From: Rhizobium anhuiense
Lineage (GTDB): Bacteria > Pseudomonadota > Alphaproteobacteria > Rhizobiales > Rhizobiaceae
Assembly: GCF_003985145.1 (NCBI RefSeq)
Contig: NZ_ML133530.1
Span: forward strand, 124,001 to 188,000
Direction: 5' to 3'
DNA: 64,000 nt
Shown here: one piece after another, positions 50,888 through 60,845 of the stretch
Layout of the letters: the number at the start of each line of letters is the position of its first letter
How positions within the stretch are numbered: position 1 is the first letter of the stretch
Translations under genes and position numbers: made by a program
Notes under the pieces: model-generated
Told to the model about the DNA's origin: nothing
Database searches by the model: none
What the model saw: the letters and a program-made list of their open reading frames with translations, nothing else

Positions 50888-50910
50888 ATGCCCGGGACCA
50901 GCCCGGGCAT
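50888..50910. terminator. Bidirectional hairpin between dnaQ and secB
   Basis: ATGCCCGGG-ACCA-GCCCGGGCAT is a strong GC-rich stem between convergent genes. The T run is weak on the plus strand (CCGTATTTC), and on the minus strand TTTTC follows the stem. Confidence 0.7.
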
Positions 50911-50936
50911 CCGTATTTCAGTGAAGAAAGATCCGC

Positions 50937-51419
50937 TCAGTTTGGAACGGCTTGAACCTTGGCGCGGGCCTGTTCTTCGGCGACGCGCTGGGCGAACATC
51001 TGCGTAAAGTCGATCGGGTCGATCATCAGCGGCGGGAAACCGCCGTTGCGGGTGACGTCGGCGATGATCTGACGGGCGAAGGGGAAGAGCATGCGCGGGC
51101 ACTCGATAAAGAGAACCGGCAGCATGTGCTCCTGCGGGAAACCGGCCACGCGGAAGACGCCGCCATAGGCGAGTTCGGTATGGAAGACCGTCTTGTCGCC
51201 ATCCTTGGCTTCGGCGTTCAGCGACAGCACGACATCGAAATCCGTATCGGAAAGCGGGTTGGCGTTGACGTTCACATTGATGTTGATCGTCGGCGCCTTG
51301 TCGCGGGCCTGCAGCGAACGCGGCGCACCCGGATTTTCGAAGGAGAGATCCTTGGTATATTGCGCAAGGATCGAAAGGGTGGGGTTGGCCGCACCGTTGT
51401 TGTTGTTATCGTCTGCCAT
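50937..51419 (-). CDS. secB: Protein-export chaperone SecB
   Basis: Protein of 160 residues from ATG 51419 (GAGGAAAAG upstream); an Asn-rich start (MADDNNNNGAANP) precedes the conserved SILAQYTKDLSFENP and HMLPVLFIECPRMLFPFARQIIADVTRNGGFPPLMIDPIDF segments (partly quoted). SecB holds preproteins unfolded and hands them to SecA. fxsA, secB and dnaQ are neighbours near the origin in other alphaproteobacteria as well. Confidence 0.95.
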   Translation of the reverse strand: MADDNNNNGAANPTLSILAQYTKDLSFENPGAPRSLQARDKAPTININVNVNANPLSDTDFDVVLSLNAEAKDGDKTVFHTELAYGGVFRVAGFPQEHMLPVLFIECPRMLFPFARQIIADVTRNGGFPPLMIDPIDFTQMFAQRVAEEQARAKVQAVPN

Positions 51420-51520
51420 TGGCTTTTCCTCGAGGGGCATGGGAATGGTGCCGCCATCTAACATTTCAGGGAAAGGCTTACAACCCTGAGCGCTTGGCGC
51501 GGTTGATCAGCCGCAGTGCC

Positions 51521-52036
51521 TCAATCGCCGAGATGCTTGCCGGACCACGGCGAGTTGCGATCCGGCTCTCTATGATAGTCCTCCTCGTCGAGATCGACCA
51601 CCTTTGAGTTTGGCTTGCTGTCGCGAAAATCGGGTTGTGGCTCGGAGGAAAAACCGCCCTTGGCGTTGACGACGACGAAGCGTTTGGCAATCGCCCGCCA
51701 GACCAGATCGCGCACCGGCGGAATGAGAATGAGGATGGCAATGATATCCGTGAGGAAGCCGGGAATGATCAGCAGCAGCGAGGCGATGACGTTCATCGCC
51801 GGCCGCAGCAAATCTCGGCCAGGCATCACCCCGTTTCGTCCTTCGCTCGACATGCGGCGCAAAATACCGATGCCTTGCCGGCGCAGCAGAACCACGCCGA
51901 GAACGAAACCCAGCATGACGAGCGCGAGCGTCAGCCACAATCCGATCGCCCGGCCGACGACGACGAAACCGGCAATTTCGGCGAACGGGAGCAGCAGAAT
52001 GAAAGCTGGCAGGATCGAAAAACGCATGTCTGTCAT
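51521..52036 (-). CDS. fxsA: FxsA-family membrane protein
   Basis: Protein of 171 residues with about four hydrophobic segments (near 5-25, 30-50, 80-105). PFAEIAGFVVVGRAIGLW and the RRQGIGILRRM loop followed by the LLIIPGFLTDIIAILILIPPVR stretch are typical of FxsA, a cytoplasmic membrane protein whose overexpression in E. coli relieves F exclusion of phage T7. The normal role is unknown. The start may be at 52036 or the second Met at 52027. Confidence 0.88.
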   Translation of the reverse strand: MTDMRFSILPAFILLLPFAEIAGFVVVGRAIGLWLTLALVMLGFVLGVVLLRRQGIGILRRMSSEGRNGVMPGRDLLRPAMNVIASLLLIIPGFLTDIIAILILIPPVRDLVWRAIAKRFVVVNAKGGFSSEPQPDFRDSKPNSKVVDLDEEDYHREPDRNSPWSGKHLGD

Positions 52037-52158
52037 GTCCCGGACGTGCCGGTCTCCTCTTGGCGCCGGCGAAGATGCCAGCCATCATTTGAATCATCTG
52101 TATAGGCGGACTATATGGGAGTACAAATCAGAGATGTTAACGGCGGCTGCGATACGAT

Positions 52159-52863
52159 ATGAGTTCGAACGACTTCATCACATTATTTTTCCTGGTGGCG
52201 GCTGTGCTGATTTTCTTTCAGCTTCGCTCCGTGCTCGGGCGCCGCACAGGAAATGAGAAGCCGCCGCGCGATCTCTATACGCCGCGGGATGCGGCTCCGG
52301 CCGATGCCGCCGATGCCGGCAAAGTCGTAACGCTGCCGCGGCGCGATGCGACGACCGAGGATGAGGATCGCTTCGCCGCCATCGATGCTTTTGCGGCGCC
52401 TGGAACGCCGCTCAACGAATCGCTGCGTGCGCTGAACAAGGCCGATCCCGCTTTCAGCCCGAAGGAGTTTCTGAACGGCGCCCGCATGGCTTACGAGATG
52501 ATCGTCATGGCCTATGCCGATGGCGACCGGAAAACACTCAAGAACTTGCTGTCCCGTGAAGTCTATGACGGTTTCGATGCGGCAATCGGCGAACGCGAAG
52601 CCCGCGGTGAGAAGGTGAAGTCCACCTTCGTCGGCATCGACAAGGCCGAAATCACCCATGCGGAGACGAAGGGCAGCGAAGCGCAGATCACCGTGCGCAT
52701 CATCAGCCAGCTCATTTCGGCCACCTACGACAAGGCGGATGTGCTGATCGAAGGCGACGCCGAAAACGTCGCCGAGGTCAACGACCTCTGGACCTTTGCC
52801 CGCGACACCCGCTCGCGCGACCCGAACTGGAAACTCGTGGCGACCGAATCGGAACATGAGTGA
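52159..52863 (+). CDS. Tim44-like domain protein
   Basis: Protein of 234 residues. One N-terminal membrane segment (about 6-23), a low-complexity linker rich in Ala, Asp and Pro, then a Tim44-like domain from about 100 (NKADPAFSPKEFLNGARMAYEMIVMAYADGD is its start). Alphaproteobacterial homologues of the mitochondrial import protein Tim44 are known (TimA). It overlaps mltA by 8 bp, and the order Tim44-like, mltA, Smr recurs in rhizobia. It is divergent from fxsA. Confidence 0.9.
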   Translation: MSSNDFITLFFLVAAVLIFFQLRSVLGRRTGNEKPPRDLYTPRDAAPADAADAGKVVTLPRRDATTEDEDRFAAIDAFAAPGTPLNESLRALNKADPAFSPKEFLNGARMAYEMIVMAYADGDRKTLKNLLSREVYDGFDAAIGEREARGEKVKSTFVGIDKAEITHAETKGSEAQITVRIISQLISATYDKADVLIEGDAENVAEVNDLWTFARDTRSRDPNWKLVATESEHE

Positions 52864-53995
52864 CCACGCAGCGGACTTCGTCCTGCAGGCCATAAGCTTC
52901 GACACTCTGGAAGGCTGGAAGGATGATGATCCTTCCGGCCTTTTTGAAGTCATGCGACGCTGCCGGCGGCAAATCAGCGATGTCAAACCGTACCGCACCG
53001 GATCGCTTGGCCTGAGTTCGGAAGACCTGCTCCCGCTTCTGGTCGCCGCCGAAGATGTCAGTCCGTCATCTCCGGCATCGGCGCGCGCCTTTTTCGAGAC
53101 GCACTGTCGACCCTTTCTGATCCGCCGCAAGGACGGCAATTCCGGCTTCGTCACCGCCTTCTACGAGCCTGACATCGAGGTGTCGGAGCGGCCGGACGAA
53201 ATATTCCGTTTCCCTTTCTACAGGCGCCCGGATGATCTGATCGATCTCGACGACGCCAATCGCCCCGCCGAGCTCGACAGCGCCTATGCTTTCGGCCGTC
53301 TGCATGACGGCCGCATCGGTGCCTATCCGGACCGCCGCGCCATCGATCAGGGTTTTCTCGAAGGCCGAGGCCTCGAAATCGCCTGGGCGAAGTCGAAGGT
53401 CGATGTCTTCTTCGTGCATGTGCAGGGCGCTGCCCGCCTGCGTTATCGGGATGGCCATATCGGCCGCATCACCTATGCCGCGAAGGCCGGCCATGCTTTT
53501 TCGGCGATCGGCAAGTTGCTGATCGAGAGGGGCGAGATCGATCGGGCGGAGATTTCGATGCAGGCGATCCGCGCCTGGCTGGCGCGCAATCCCGAGCGCG
53601 TCGACGAGGTGCTGTGGCATAACCACTCTTATATTTTCTTCCGGGAAGCGCCCTCGCAGGCTTTCAGCCTGCGAACCGCCGATCCTGGGGCCGGTCCGAT
53701 CGCCGCCGCCAAGGTGCCGCTTCTCGCCGGGCGCTCGCTTGCGGTCGACCGGATGATCCATACGTTCGGTTTTCCCTTTTTCATTCGCGCCGAAAGCCTC
53801 ACCCATCTCGATCACGGTCGACCGTTCCGCCGGCTGATGCTGGCGCTCGACACCGGCTCGGCGATCGTCGGGCCGGCGCGCGGTGACATCTTCACCGGCT
53901 CGGGGGATATGGCTGGGGAAAGTGCCGGCACGGTCCGCAACGATGCCGATTTTGCCATCCTCATCCCCAATGCCGCCGCCGGAAGATTCGACTGA
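52856..53995 (+). CDS. mltA: Membrane-bound lytic murein transglycosylase A (MltA) family protein
   Basis: Protein of 379 residues. The MltA domain spans about 100-280; the C-terminal 3D domain has the ALDTGSAIVGPARGDIFTG region with the Asp residues, and DADFAILIP near the end. MltA cleaves peptidoglycan glycan strands. No signal peptide or lipobox is seen: the protein begins MSDHAADFVLQAISFDTLEGW. Start ATG 52856 is 8 bp inside the Tim44-like gene; the frame stays open upstream but gives no signal sequence either. The stop overlaps the Smr gene start (TGATG). Confidence 0.9.
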   Translation: MSDHAADFVLQAISFDTLEGWKDDDPSGLFEVMRRCRRQISDVKPYRTGSLGLSSEDLLPLLVAAEDVSPSSPASARAFFETHCRPFLIRRKDGNSGFVTAFYEPDIEVSERPDEIFRFPFYRRPDDLIDLDDANRPAELDSAYAFGRLHDGRIGAYPDRRAIDQGFLEGRGLEIAWAKSKVDVFFVHVQGAARLRYRDGHIGRITYAAKAGHAFSAIGKLLIERGEIDRAEISMQAIRAWLARNPERVDEVLWHNHSYIFFREAPSQAFSLRTADPGAGPIAAAKVPLLAGRSLAVDRMIHTFGFPFFIRAESLTHLDHGRPFRRLMLALDTGSAIVGPARGDIFTGSGDMAGESAGTVRNDADFAILIPNAAAGRFD

Positions 53996-54561
53996 TGGCC
54001 AGGGATCGCAAGCTCAGCGCAGATGAGAGGATCCTCTGGGGCAAGGTCGCCCGCAGCACGCGGCCGATGCCCGGCAAGGCGGGCGCGCTGACCGAACTCG
54101 ACGCCTTTCTTGCCGAAGCCGAAGCGGCGGCCGAACGGGAACAGGAAAAACAGACACCCGCCGCGCCCATGCCGCTGCAGCCGACGCTACCATCGGCGGC
54201 GAAACCGTCGGCGGGGGTGCATCATCCGCTGGAAAAGCCGGTCAAACGCAAGATCGCCAAGGGCCGGCTGGCGCTCGAAGCGCGGATCGACCTGCATGGG
54301 CTGGTGCAGAGCGAGGCCCATTCCATCCTTCTCGACTTCCTGATCCGGGCGCATGAGCGCGGCATGCGCCATGTGCTTGTCATCACCGGCAAGGGCAGCT
54401 CGATGGGCAGCGAAGGCGCGCTGAAGCGGGCCGTGCCGCTCTGGTTCTCCAAGCCCGAATTCCGCTACCTGATCTCGTCATATGAACCTGCCGCGCAGCA
54501 TCATGGCGGCGAGGGCGCGCTCTATATTCGCCTGTCGCGGCGGCATGGGGAAAGACCATGA
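53995..54561 (+). CDS. Smr-domain protein (possible endonuclease)
   Basis: Protein of 188 residues. A basic and proline-rich N-terminal half is followed by an Smr domain (about 96-185) with IDLHGLVQSEAH and VLVITGKGSSM, the two family motifs. Smr domains, found at the end of MutS2, can nick DNA or RNA. It overlaps both neighbours by one and four bases, in the order mltA, smr, XRE regulator. Confidence 0.88.
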   Translation: MARDRKLSADERILWGKVARSTRPMPGKAGALTELDAFLAEAEAAAEREQEKQTPAAPMPLQPTLPSAAKPSAGVHHPLEKPVKRKIAKGRLALEARIDLHGLVQSEAHSILLDFLIRAHERGMRHVLVITGKGSSMGSEGALKRAVPLWFSKPEFRYLISSYEPAAQHHGGEGALYIRLSRRHGERP

Positions 54562-54935
54562 CACCCTTCGGAGAGGCGGTTCGCCGGCTGAGAGCGCGCA
54601 AGGGCGTCTCGCAGAAGGAGATGGCGCAAGCGCTGAACGTCTCTCCCGCCTATCTCTCGGCGCTCGAACATGGAAAGCGTGGCCTGCCGACATTCGACCT
54701 GCTGCAGCGCATCGCCGGCTATTTCAACATCATCTGGGATGAGGCCGAGGAACTGTTCCTGCTCGCCCGCTCATCCGACCCGCGTGTCGTCATCGACACG
54801 TCAGGCCTGCCTCCCGAATATACCGAATTTGCCAACCGGCTGGCGCGGCGGATTCGCAGCCTTGACAGTGCGGAGATAGGCCGGCTATCGGCTCTTCTCG
54901 AAAATGGCGGCAAAGGCGACGGAAAAGCGTCATAA
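54558..54935 (+). CDS. XRE-family helix-turn-helix regulator
   Basis: Protein of 125 residues. The HTH is GVSQKEMAQALNVSPAYLSALEHGKRG near 15-41 in a Cro/CI-type domain, followed by a short helical tail. The binding target is not known; a direct repeat ahead of gyrB lies just after this gene. It overlaps the Smr gene by 4 bp (ATGA), so it is the last gene of that operon. Confidence 0.9.
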   Translation: MTPFGEAVRRLRARKGVSQKEMAQALNVSPAYLSALEHGKRGLPTFDLLQRIAGYFNIIWDEAEELFLLARSSDPRVVIDTSGLPPEYTEFANRLARRIRSLDSAEIGRLSALLENGGKGDGKAS

Positions 54936-55069
54936 TCCCCTGTTTTATGCCCTGTTTTAGGGGCGTGCCATGGGAACTGGGTTCAAAAAACCTATATACA
55001 AGAGGGAAGAAAGCCGGTGATTCGCAAGGCGCGCCGCAGCTTTACGACAACAGGGAAAATCTCAACAGA
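54936..55069 (+). promoter_or_regulatory. gyrB leader region with direct repeat and hairpin
   Basis: A decamer CCCTGTTTTA occurs twice with a 12-bp period (54938-54947 and 54950-54959), and CCCC at 54937 can pair with GGGG at 54960 to form a hairpin around them. TGGGTT-CAAA-AAACCTA (54974-54990) is a second small hairpin. CTATAT near 54991 looks like a -10 element, without a clear -35. Whether this is an operator, an attenuator or a promoter is open. Confidence 0.4.
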
Positions 55070-57505
<2,436 letters not shown>

Positions 57506-57525
57506 TTGATATTTCAGGAATTAGA

Positions 57526-57559
57526 AGCCCCGCTATCCCTGGATGGCGGGGCTTTCGTT
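57526..57559 (+). terminator. Terminator after gyrB
   Basis: AGCCCCGC and GCGGGGCT form an 8-bp stem around TATCCCTGGATG, followed by TTCGTTT. It is symmetric enough to serve the convergent nitroreductase gene as well. Confidence 0.85.
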
Positions 57560-57592
57560 TATCCGGATATCTGCTTGGTCCCTGGCTTCGCG

Positions 57593-58192
57593 TCAGTTCG
57601 CAGCGAAGCGGCCGTTGAAGGCGACGTCGGAGAGCGGCTTGCGCTGGCTGGGGAATTCGCGCGCCTGATTGCGTTCGGAAAGAACGCTCTTGTCGGCGAG
57701 CTTGCCGACGGCGACGCCTGCCTCGACCCGGTACCCCTCGGGAATGGCGAAAGCCTGCCTGATCTCCTCGTGTTTGAGGCCGCCCATGCCATGGGCGTAG
57801 AAACCGGAGAGCCGCGCCTGGATCGCCAGATGCCCCCAGGCCGCACCGGCATCGAAGGAATGGGTGTAGCTCGGCTTCTCCTCGCCGGAGCCGGCAACGC
57901 CGGTGAAGGCGCGCGACACGACGAAGATCAAGGCCGACGCATTCCTCGCCCATTCCTGGTTGGCGTCGACGAGCAATGCGACGAATTTCTCCCAATGCTC
58001 CGAACCTTTGAGCGCATAGATGAAGCGCCAGGGCTGATGGTTGGCTGAGGACGGAGCCCAATGGGCGGCTTCGAGCAGGCTGAGCAGCTGCGCTTCCTCG
58101 ATGATTTCGCCGGTGAAGGCGCGGGGCGACCAGCGATCGAGAAACATCGGATCGATCGGATATTCGGATTCGCGGTGATTGCTCTTCGTCAT
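57593..58192 (-). CDS. Nitroreductase-family protein
   Basis: Protein of 199 residues with the FMN-binding fold: DRWSPRAFTGEII near 20-32, APSSANHQPWRFIY near 51-64, and HLAIQARLSGFYAHGMGGL near 136-154. Family members reduce nitro groups, quinones or enones with NAD(P)H; the true substrate is unknown. It follows the DUF2218 gene by 46 bp and is convergent with gyrB. Confidence 0.9.
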   Translation of the reverse strand: MTKSNHRESEYPIDPMFLDRWSPRAFTGEIIEEAQLLSLLEAAHWAPSSANHQPWRFIYALKGSEHWEKFVALLVDANQEWARNASALIFVVSRAFTGVAGSGEEKPSYTHSFDAGAAWGHLAIQARLSGFYAHGMGGLKHEEIRQAFAIPEGYRVEAGVAVGKLADKSVLSERNQAREFPSQRKPLSDVAFNGRFAAN

Positions 58193-58238
58193 GCTTGTTC
58201 CAGGGTTCGGGGCAGAAAATTTGGATCGGGGGCCGGGC

Positions 58239-58523
58239 TCAGTTGGTCCAGACGATGTCGAGCTCCTCGCGGAAGGCGAAGCGCTTCAGGTGATCGTCGA
58301 TGACATCATGCATTCTTTGCTGTTGCGCGGGATCGGCGACGGAAAGTGTCATGGTCAGCGCCGCATCGTCGGCAGAAAACGTCACCTCGGCCGTATCGCT
58401 GAACGGCACCCGGCCCTTCACGGGATCGAAATCGACGCTGAACTTGTGGCTCCAGTGTTTGCAAAGCTGCTGCAGGTAGCGGCTCGCATGTTCGGTCCGC
58501 ACGACGGCCTTGGAGAGATGCAT
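58239..58523 (-). CDS. DUF2218 domain protein
   Basis: Protein of 94 residues from ATG 58523 (GGAG upstream). It fits the DUF2218 family: SYLQQLCKHWSHK-type segment (here RYLQQLCKHWSHKFSV) and the end HLKRFAFREELDIVW. In many bacteria DUF2218 genes are linked to siderophore or iron genes, but here the neighbours are a nitroreductase and a glutathione enzyme. It has no known function. It probably forms an operon with the nitroreductase gene. Confidence 0.85.
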   Translation of the reverse strand: MHLSKAVVRTEHASRYLQQLCKHWSHKFSVDFDPVKGRVPFSDTAEVTFSADDAALTMTLSVADPAQQQRMHDVIDDHLKRFAFREELDIVWTN

Positions 58524-58693
58524 GTCGAACTCCACTTCATCTTGTATCGCGGAGTCATATTTCCTGCGTCCTCGGCTTGGCAAGCGCAGCATCGTCGCAG
58601 TTTGGGTGTACAGACTGTCTCCAGAAAAGCGCCCTCACGCTGGCGTCGAAGCAGGATAATGAACGGTCTCGTCAATCGATTGGAGAGTTGCGC

Positions 58694-59647
58694 ATGCTGG
58701 TGAACGGAAAATGGACGGAAGACTGGCAGCCCGTCCAGGCCAAGGACGAGAAGGGCGGTTTCATCAGGCAGACCTCGAGTTTCCGCAATTGGGTGACCCC
58801 GGATGGCACCGCCGGGCCGACGGGCGAAGGCGGCTTTGAAGCCAGCGCCGGCCGTTATCATCTCTATGTCGCCTATATCTGCCCCTGGGCCTCGCGCACC
58901 TTGATCGGCCGCAAACTCAAGGGCCTGGAAGACGTCATCTCCGTTTCCGTCGTCGAACCGCTGCTGAGCAAGCAGGGCTGGCGTTTCGGTGATTATCCCG
59001 GTGCGACGCAGGATCACGTCAATGGCGTAACCTATATGCATGAAATCTATACCAGGGCAGCACCCGATTTCACCGGCCGGGCCACCGTGCCGGTTCTCTG
59101 GGACAAGCGGAAAAAGACCATCGTCAACAATGAATCCGCCGATATCCTGCGCATGCTGAACGGCGGCTTCGGCAACTTGGCAAAAAATCCGATCGATCTT
59201 TACCCGGCGGAAAGGCGCGCCGAGATCGATGCTTTCAACGATCGCATCTATCCGACCCTCAACAACGGCGTCTACCGCGCCGGCTTCGCCACCACCCAGA
59301 TCGCCTACGAAGAAGCCTTCGCCGATGTGTTTTCCTGCCTCGACTGGGTCGATCCGCAATTCGAAGGCCGGCCTTTTCTTTTCGCCGAGCATCCGACGGA
59401 AAGCGATATTCGGCTTTTCGTGACGCTGGTGCGCTTCGACGTCGCCTATCACGGCATCTTCAAATGCAATCTGCACCGTCTTTCCGACTATCCGAACCTG
59501 CGCGCCTTCTGCCGTCGCATGCTGGATTGGCCGGGCATCGCAGAAACGGTGAATCTCGATCACATCAAGCGCGGCTACTATTCGGTCGAAAGCCTCAATC
59601 CGACGAAAATCGTCCCTGCCGGCCCCGATCTGGCCGAAATTTTTTGA
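58694..59647 (+). CDS. Glutathionyl-hydroquinone reductase (Xi-class glutathione transferase)
   Basis: Protein of 317 residues from ATG 58694. The YICPWASRT motif has the catalytic Cys of this class near residue 61. The N-terminal extension with WTEDWQ and GGFIRQTSSFRNWV is typical, as is the C-terminal YPNLRAFCRRMLDWPGIAETVN. Such enzymes use glutathione to reduce glutathionyl-hydroquinones in quinone detoxification. It is divergent from the DUF2218-nitroreductase pair. Confidence 0.92.
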   Translation: MLVNGKWTEDWQPVQAKDEKGGFIRQTSSFRNWVTPDGTAGPTGEGGFEASAGRYHLYVAYICPWASRTLIGRKLKGLEDVISVSVVEPLLSKQGWRFGDYPGATQDHVNGVTYMHEIYTRAAPDFTGRATVPVLWDKRKKTIVNNESADILRMLNGGFGNLAKNPIDLYPAERRAEIDAFNDRIYPTLNNGVYRAGFATTQIAYEEAFADVFSCLDWVDPQFEGRPFLFAEHPTESDIRLFVTLVRFDVAYHGIFKCNLHRLSDYPNLRAFCRRMLDWPGIAETVNLDHIKRGYYSVESLNPTKIVPAGPDLAEIF

Positions 59648-59798
59648 AGCATGATGTCGAATGGATGGAGGCAGTTTTCGGCAAAAATCATCCGAATTGC
59701 AGAAAAGCCGTACCGCTTGCCGGCAAAGCCGTAATGACACCGATGAATAATTCGTTCATAGGTGGTTGCAAATCCGTTTTCGATGAGGAGGAATTTCC
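59648..59798 (+). other. Gap between glutathione enzyme and FAH gene
   Basis: 151 bp. An ATGAA/TTCAT inverted repeat (about 59742-59758) and a weak resemblance to rhizobial palindromic repeats (GCATGATGTCGAA at 59650) are the only features noticed. GAGGAGGAATTT provides the ribosome-binding site for the next gene. Confidence 0.35.
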
Positions 59799-60641
59799 AT
59801 GAAGCTGATGCGTGTTGGCGAAGCAGGCAGTGAAAAACCAGCGCTTCTCGATGCCGATGGCAAGATCCGCGATCTCTCCGGTCATGTCGCCGATATCGGC
59901 GGCGAGGCGATCACGCCGGCAGGCCTTGCGAAGATCGCTGCGATCGATCCCAGGAGCCTTCCGGAGCTTTCCCCCGGCCGCATCGGCGCCTGCGTCGCAG
60001 GCACTGGCAAGTTCATCTGCATCGGCTTGAATTATTCGGATCACGCTGCCGAAACCGGTGCGACCGTGCCGCCCGAGCCGATCATCTTCATGAAAGCAAC
60101 ATCGGCGATCGTCGGGCCGAACGACGATGTCATCATCCCCCGCGGTTCGGAAAAGACCGATTGGGAAGTCGAACTCGGCGTCGTTATCGGCAAAACTGCC
60201 AAATATGTAACGGAAGCCGAAGCGCTGGATTATGTCGCCGGCTATTGCGTCTCCAATGACGTTTCCGAGCGCGCTTTCCAGACCGAGCGGTCCGGTCAAT
60301 GGACCAAGGGCAAATCCTGCGACACCTTTGGCCCGATCGGCCCCTGGCTCGTCACCAAGGATGAAATTCCGCAACCGCAGAACCTCGGCATGTGGCTGAC
60401 GGTCAACGGCCAGAAGATGCAGAACGGCTCGTCGAAGACGATGGTTTACGGCGTTGCTTTTCTCGTCTCCTACCTCAGCCAGTTCATGTCGCTGCATCCC
60501 GGTGACGTGATCTCGACCGGTACGCCTCCGGGCGTCGGTATGGGCCTTAAGCCGCCGCGTTATCTCAAGGCCGGCGACGTGGTCGAACTCGGCATCGAAG
60601 GTCTCGGCACGCAGAAGCAGACCTTCGTAGCGGATCGTTAA
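59799..60641 (+). CDS. Fumarylacetoacetate hydrolase (FAH)-family protein
   Basis: Protein of 280 residues. IGLNYSDHAAETG near 75-87, the metal-binding WEVELGVVIG with two Glu near 122-131, NDVSERAFQ near 153-161, and GTPPGVGMG near 241-249 are the family's marks. Members cleave or isomerise C-C bonds in the breakdown of aromatic compounds or act on ureidoglycolate-like or acylpyruvate substrates; the reaction here is not decided by sequence. It appears to be a single gene. Confidence 0.9.
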   Translation: MKLMRVGEAGSEKPALLDADGKIRDLSGHVADIGGEAITPAGLAKIAAIDPRSLPELSPGRIGACVAGTGKFICIGLNYSDHAAETGATVPPEPIIFMKATSAIVGPNDDVIIPRGSEKTDWEVELGVVIGKTAKYVTEAEALDYVAGYCVSNDVSERAFQTERSGQWTKGKSCDTFGPIGPWLVTKDEIPQPQNLGMWLTVNGQKMQNGSSKTMVYGVAFLVSYLSQFMSLHPGDVISTGTPPGVGMGLKPPRYLKAGDVVELGIEGLGTQKQTFVADR

Positions 60642-60735
60642 CGACGCTTCCTGCTGAGAAACTTAAGTTTTCAGGCTGATGATGATGCCGGAGATCAATT
60701 CTGCGGCATTTCTTGTGTGGGTCTGGCTCGTCCAT

Positions 60736-60748
60736 GTTGCTGTGCAAC
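60736..60748. promoter_or_regulatory. Palindromic operator candidate upstream of phaZ
   Basis: GTTGC-TGT-GCAAC is a perfect palindrome with a 3-bp spacer, about 98 bp before the phaZ start. It resembles the GC-/TGC-containing palindromes bound by the PHB regulator PhaR in alphaproteobacteria, from memory. Its function is inference. Confidence 0.45.
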
Positions 60749-60845
60749 AAAAAACTGTTAGTCTGCGTTACGTGCCCGCATGGCGAAAAGACTCGATGCC
60801 TTTCAATCGGCGTCATCTTTTCGATAGAGAAAGGTGGCGCCTTCC

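Noticed and set aside
59648..59720. Possible fourth palindromic repeat
   Set aside because: GCATGATGTCGAA and TTTTCGGC resemble pieces of rhizobial repeats, but the arms do not pair well, so I did not call it.
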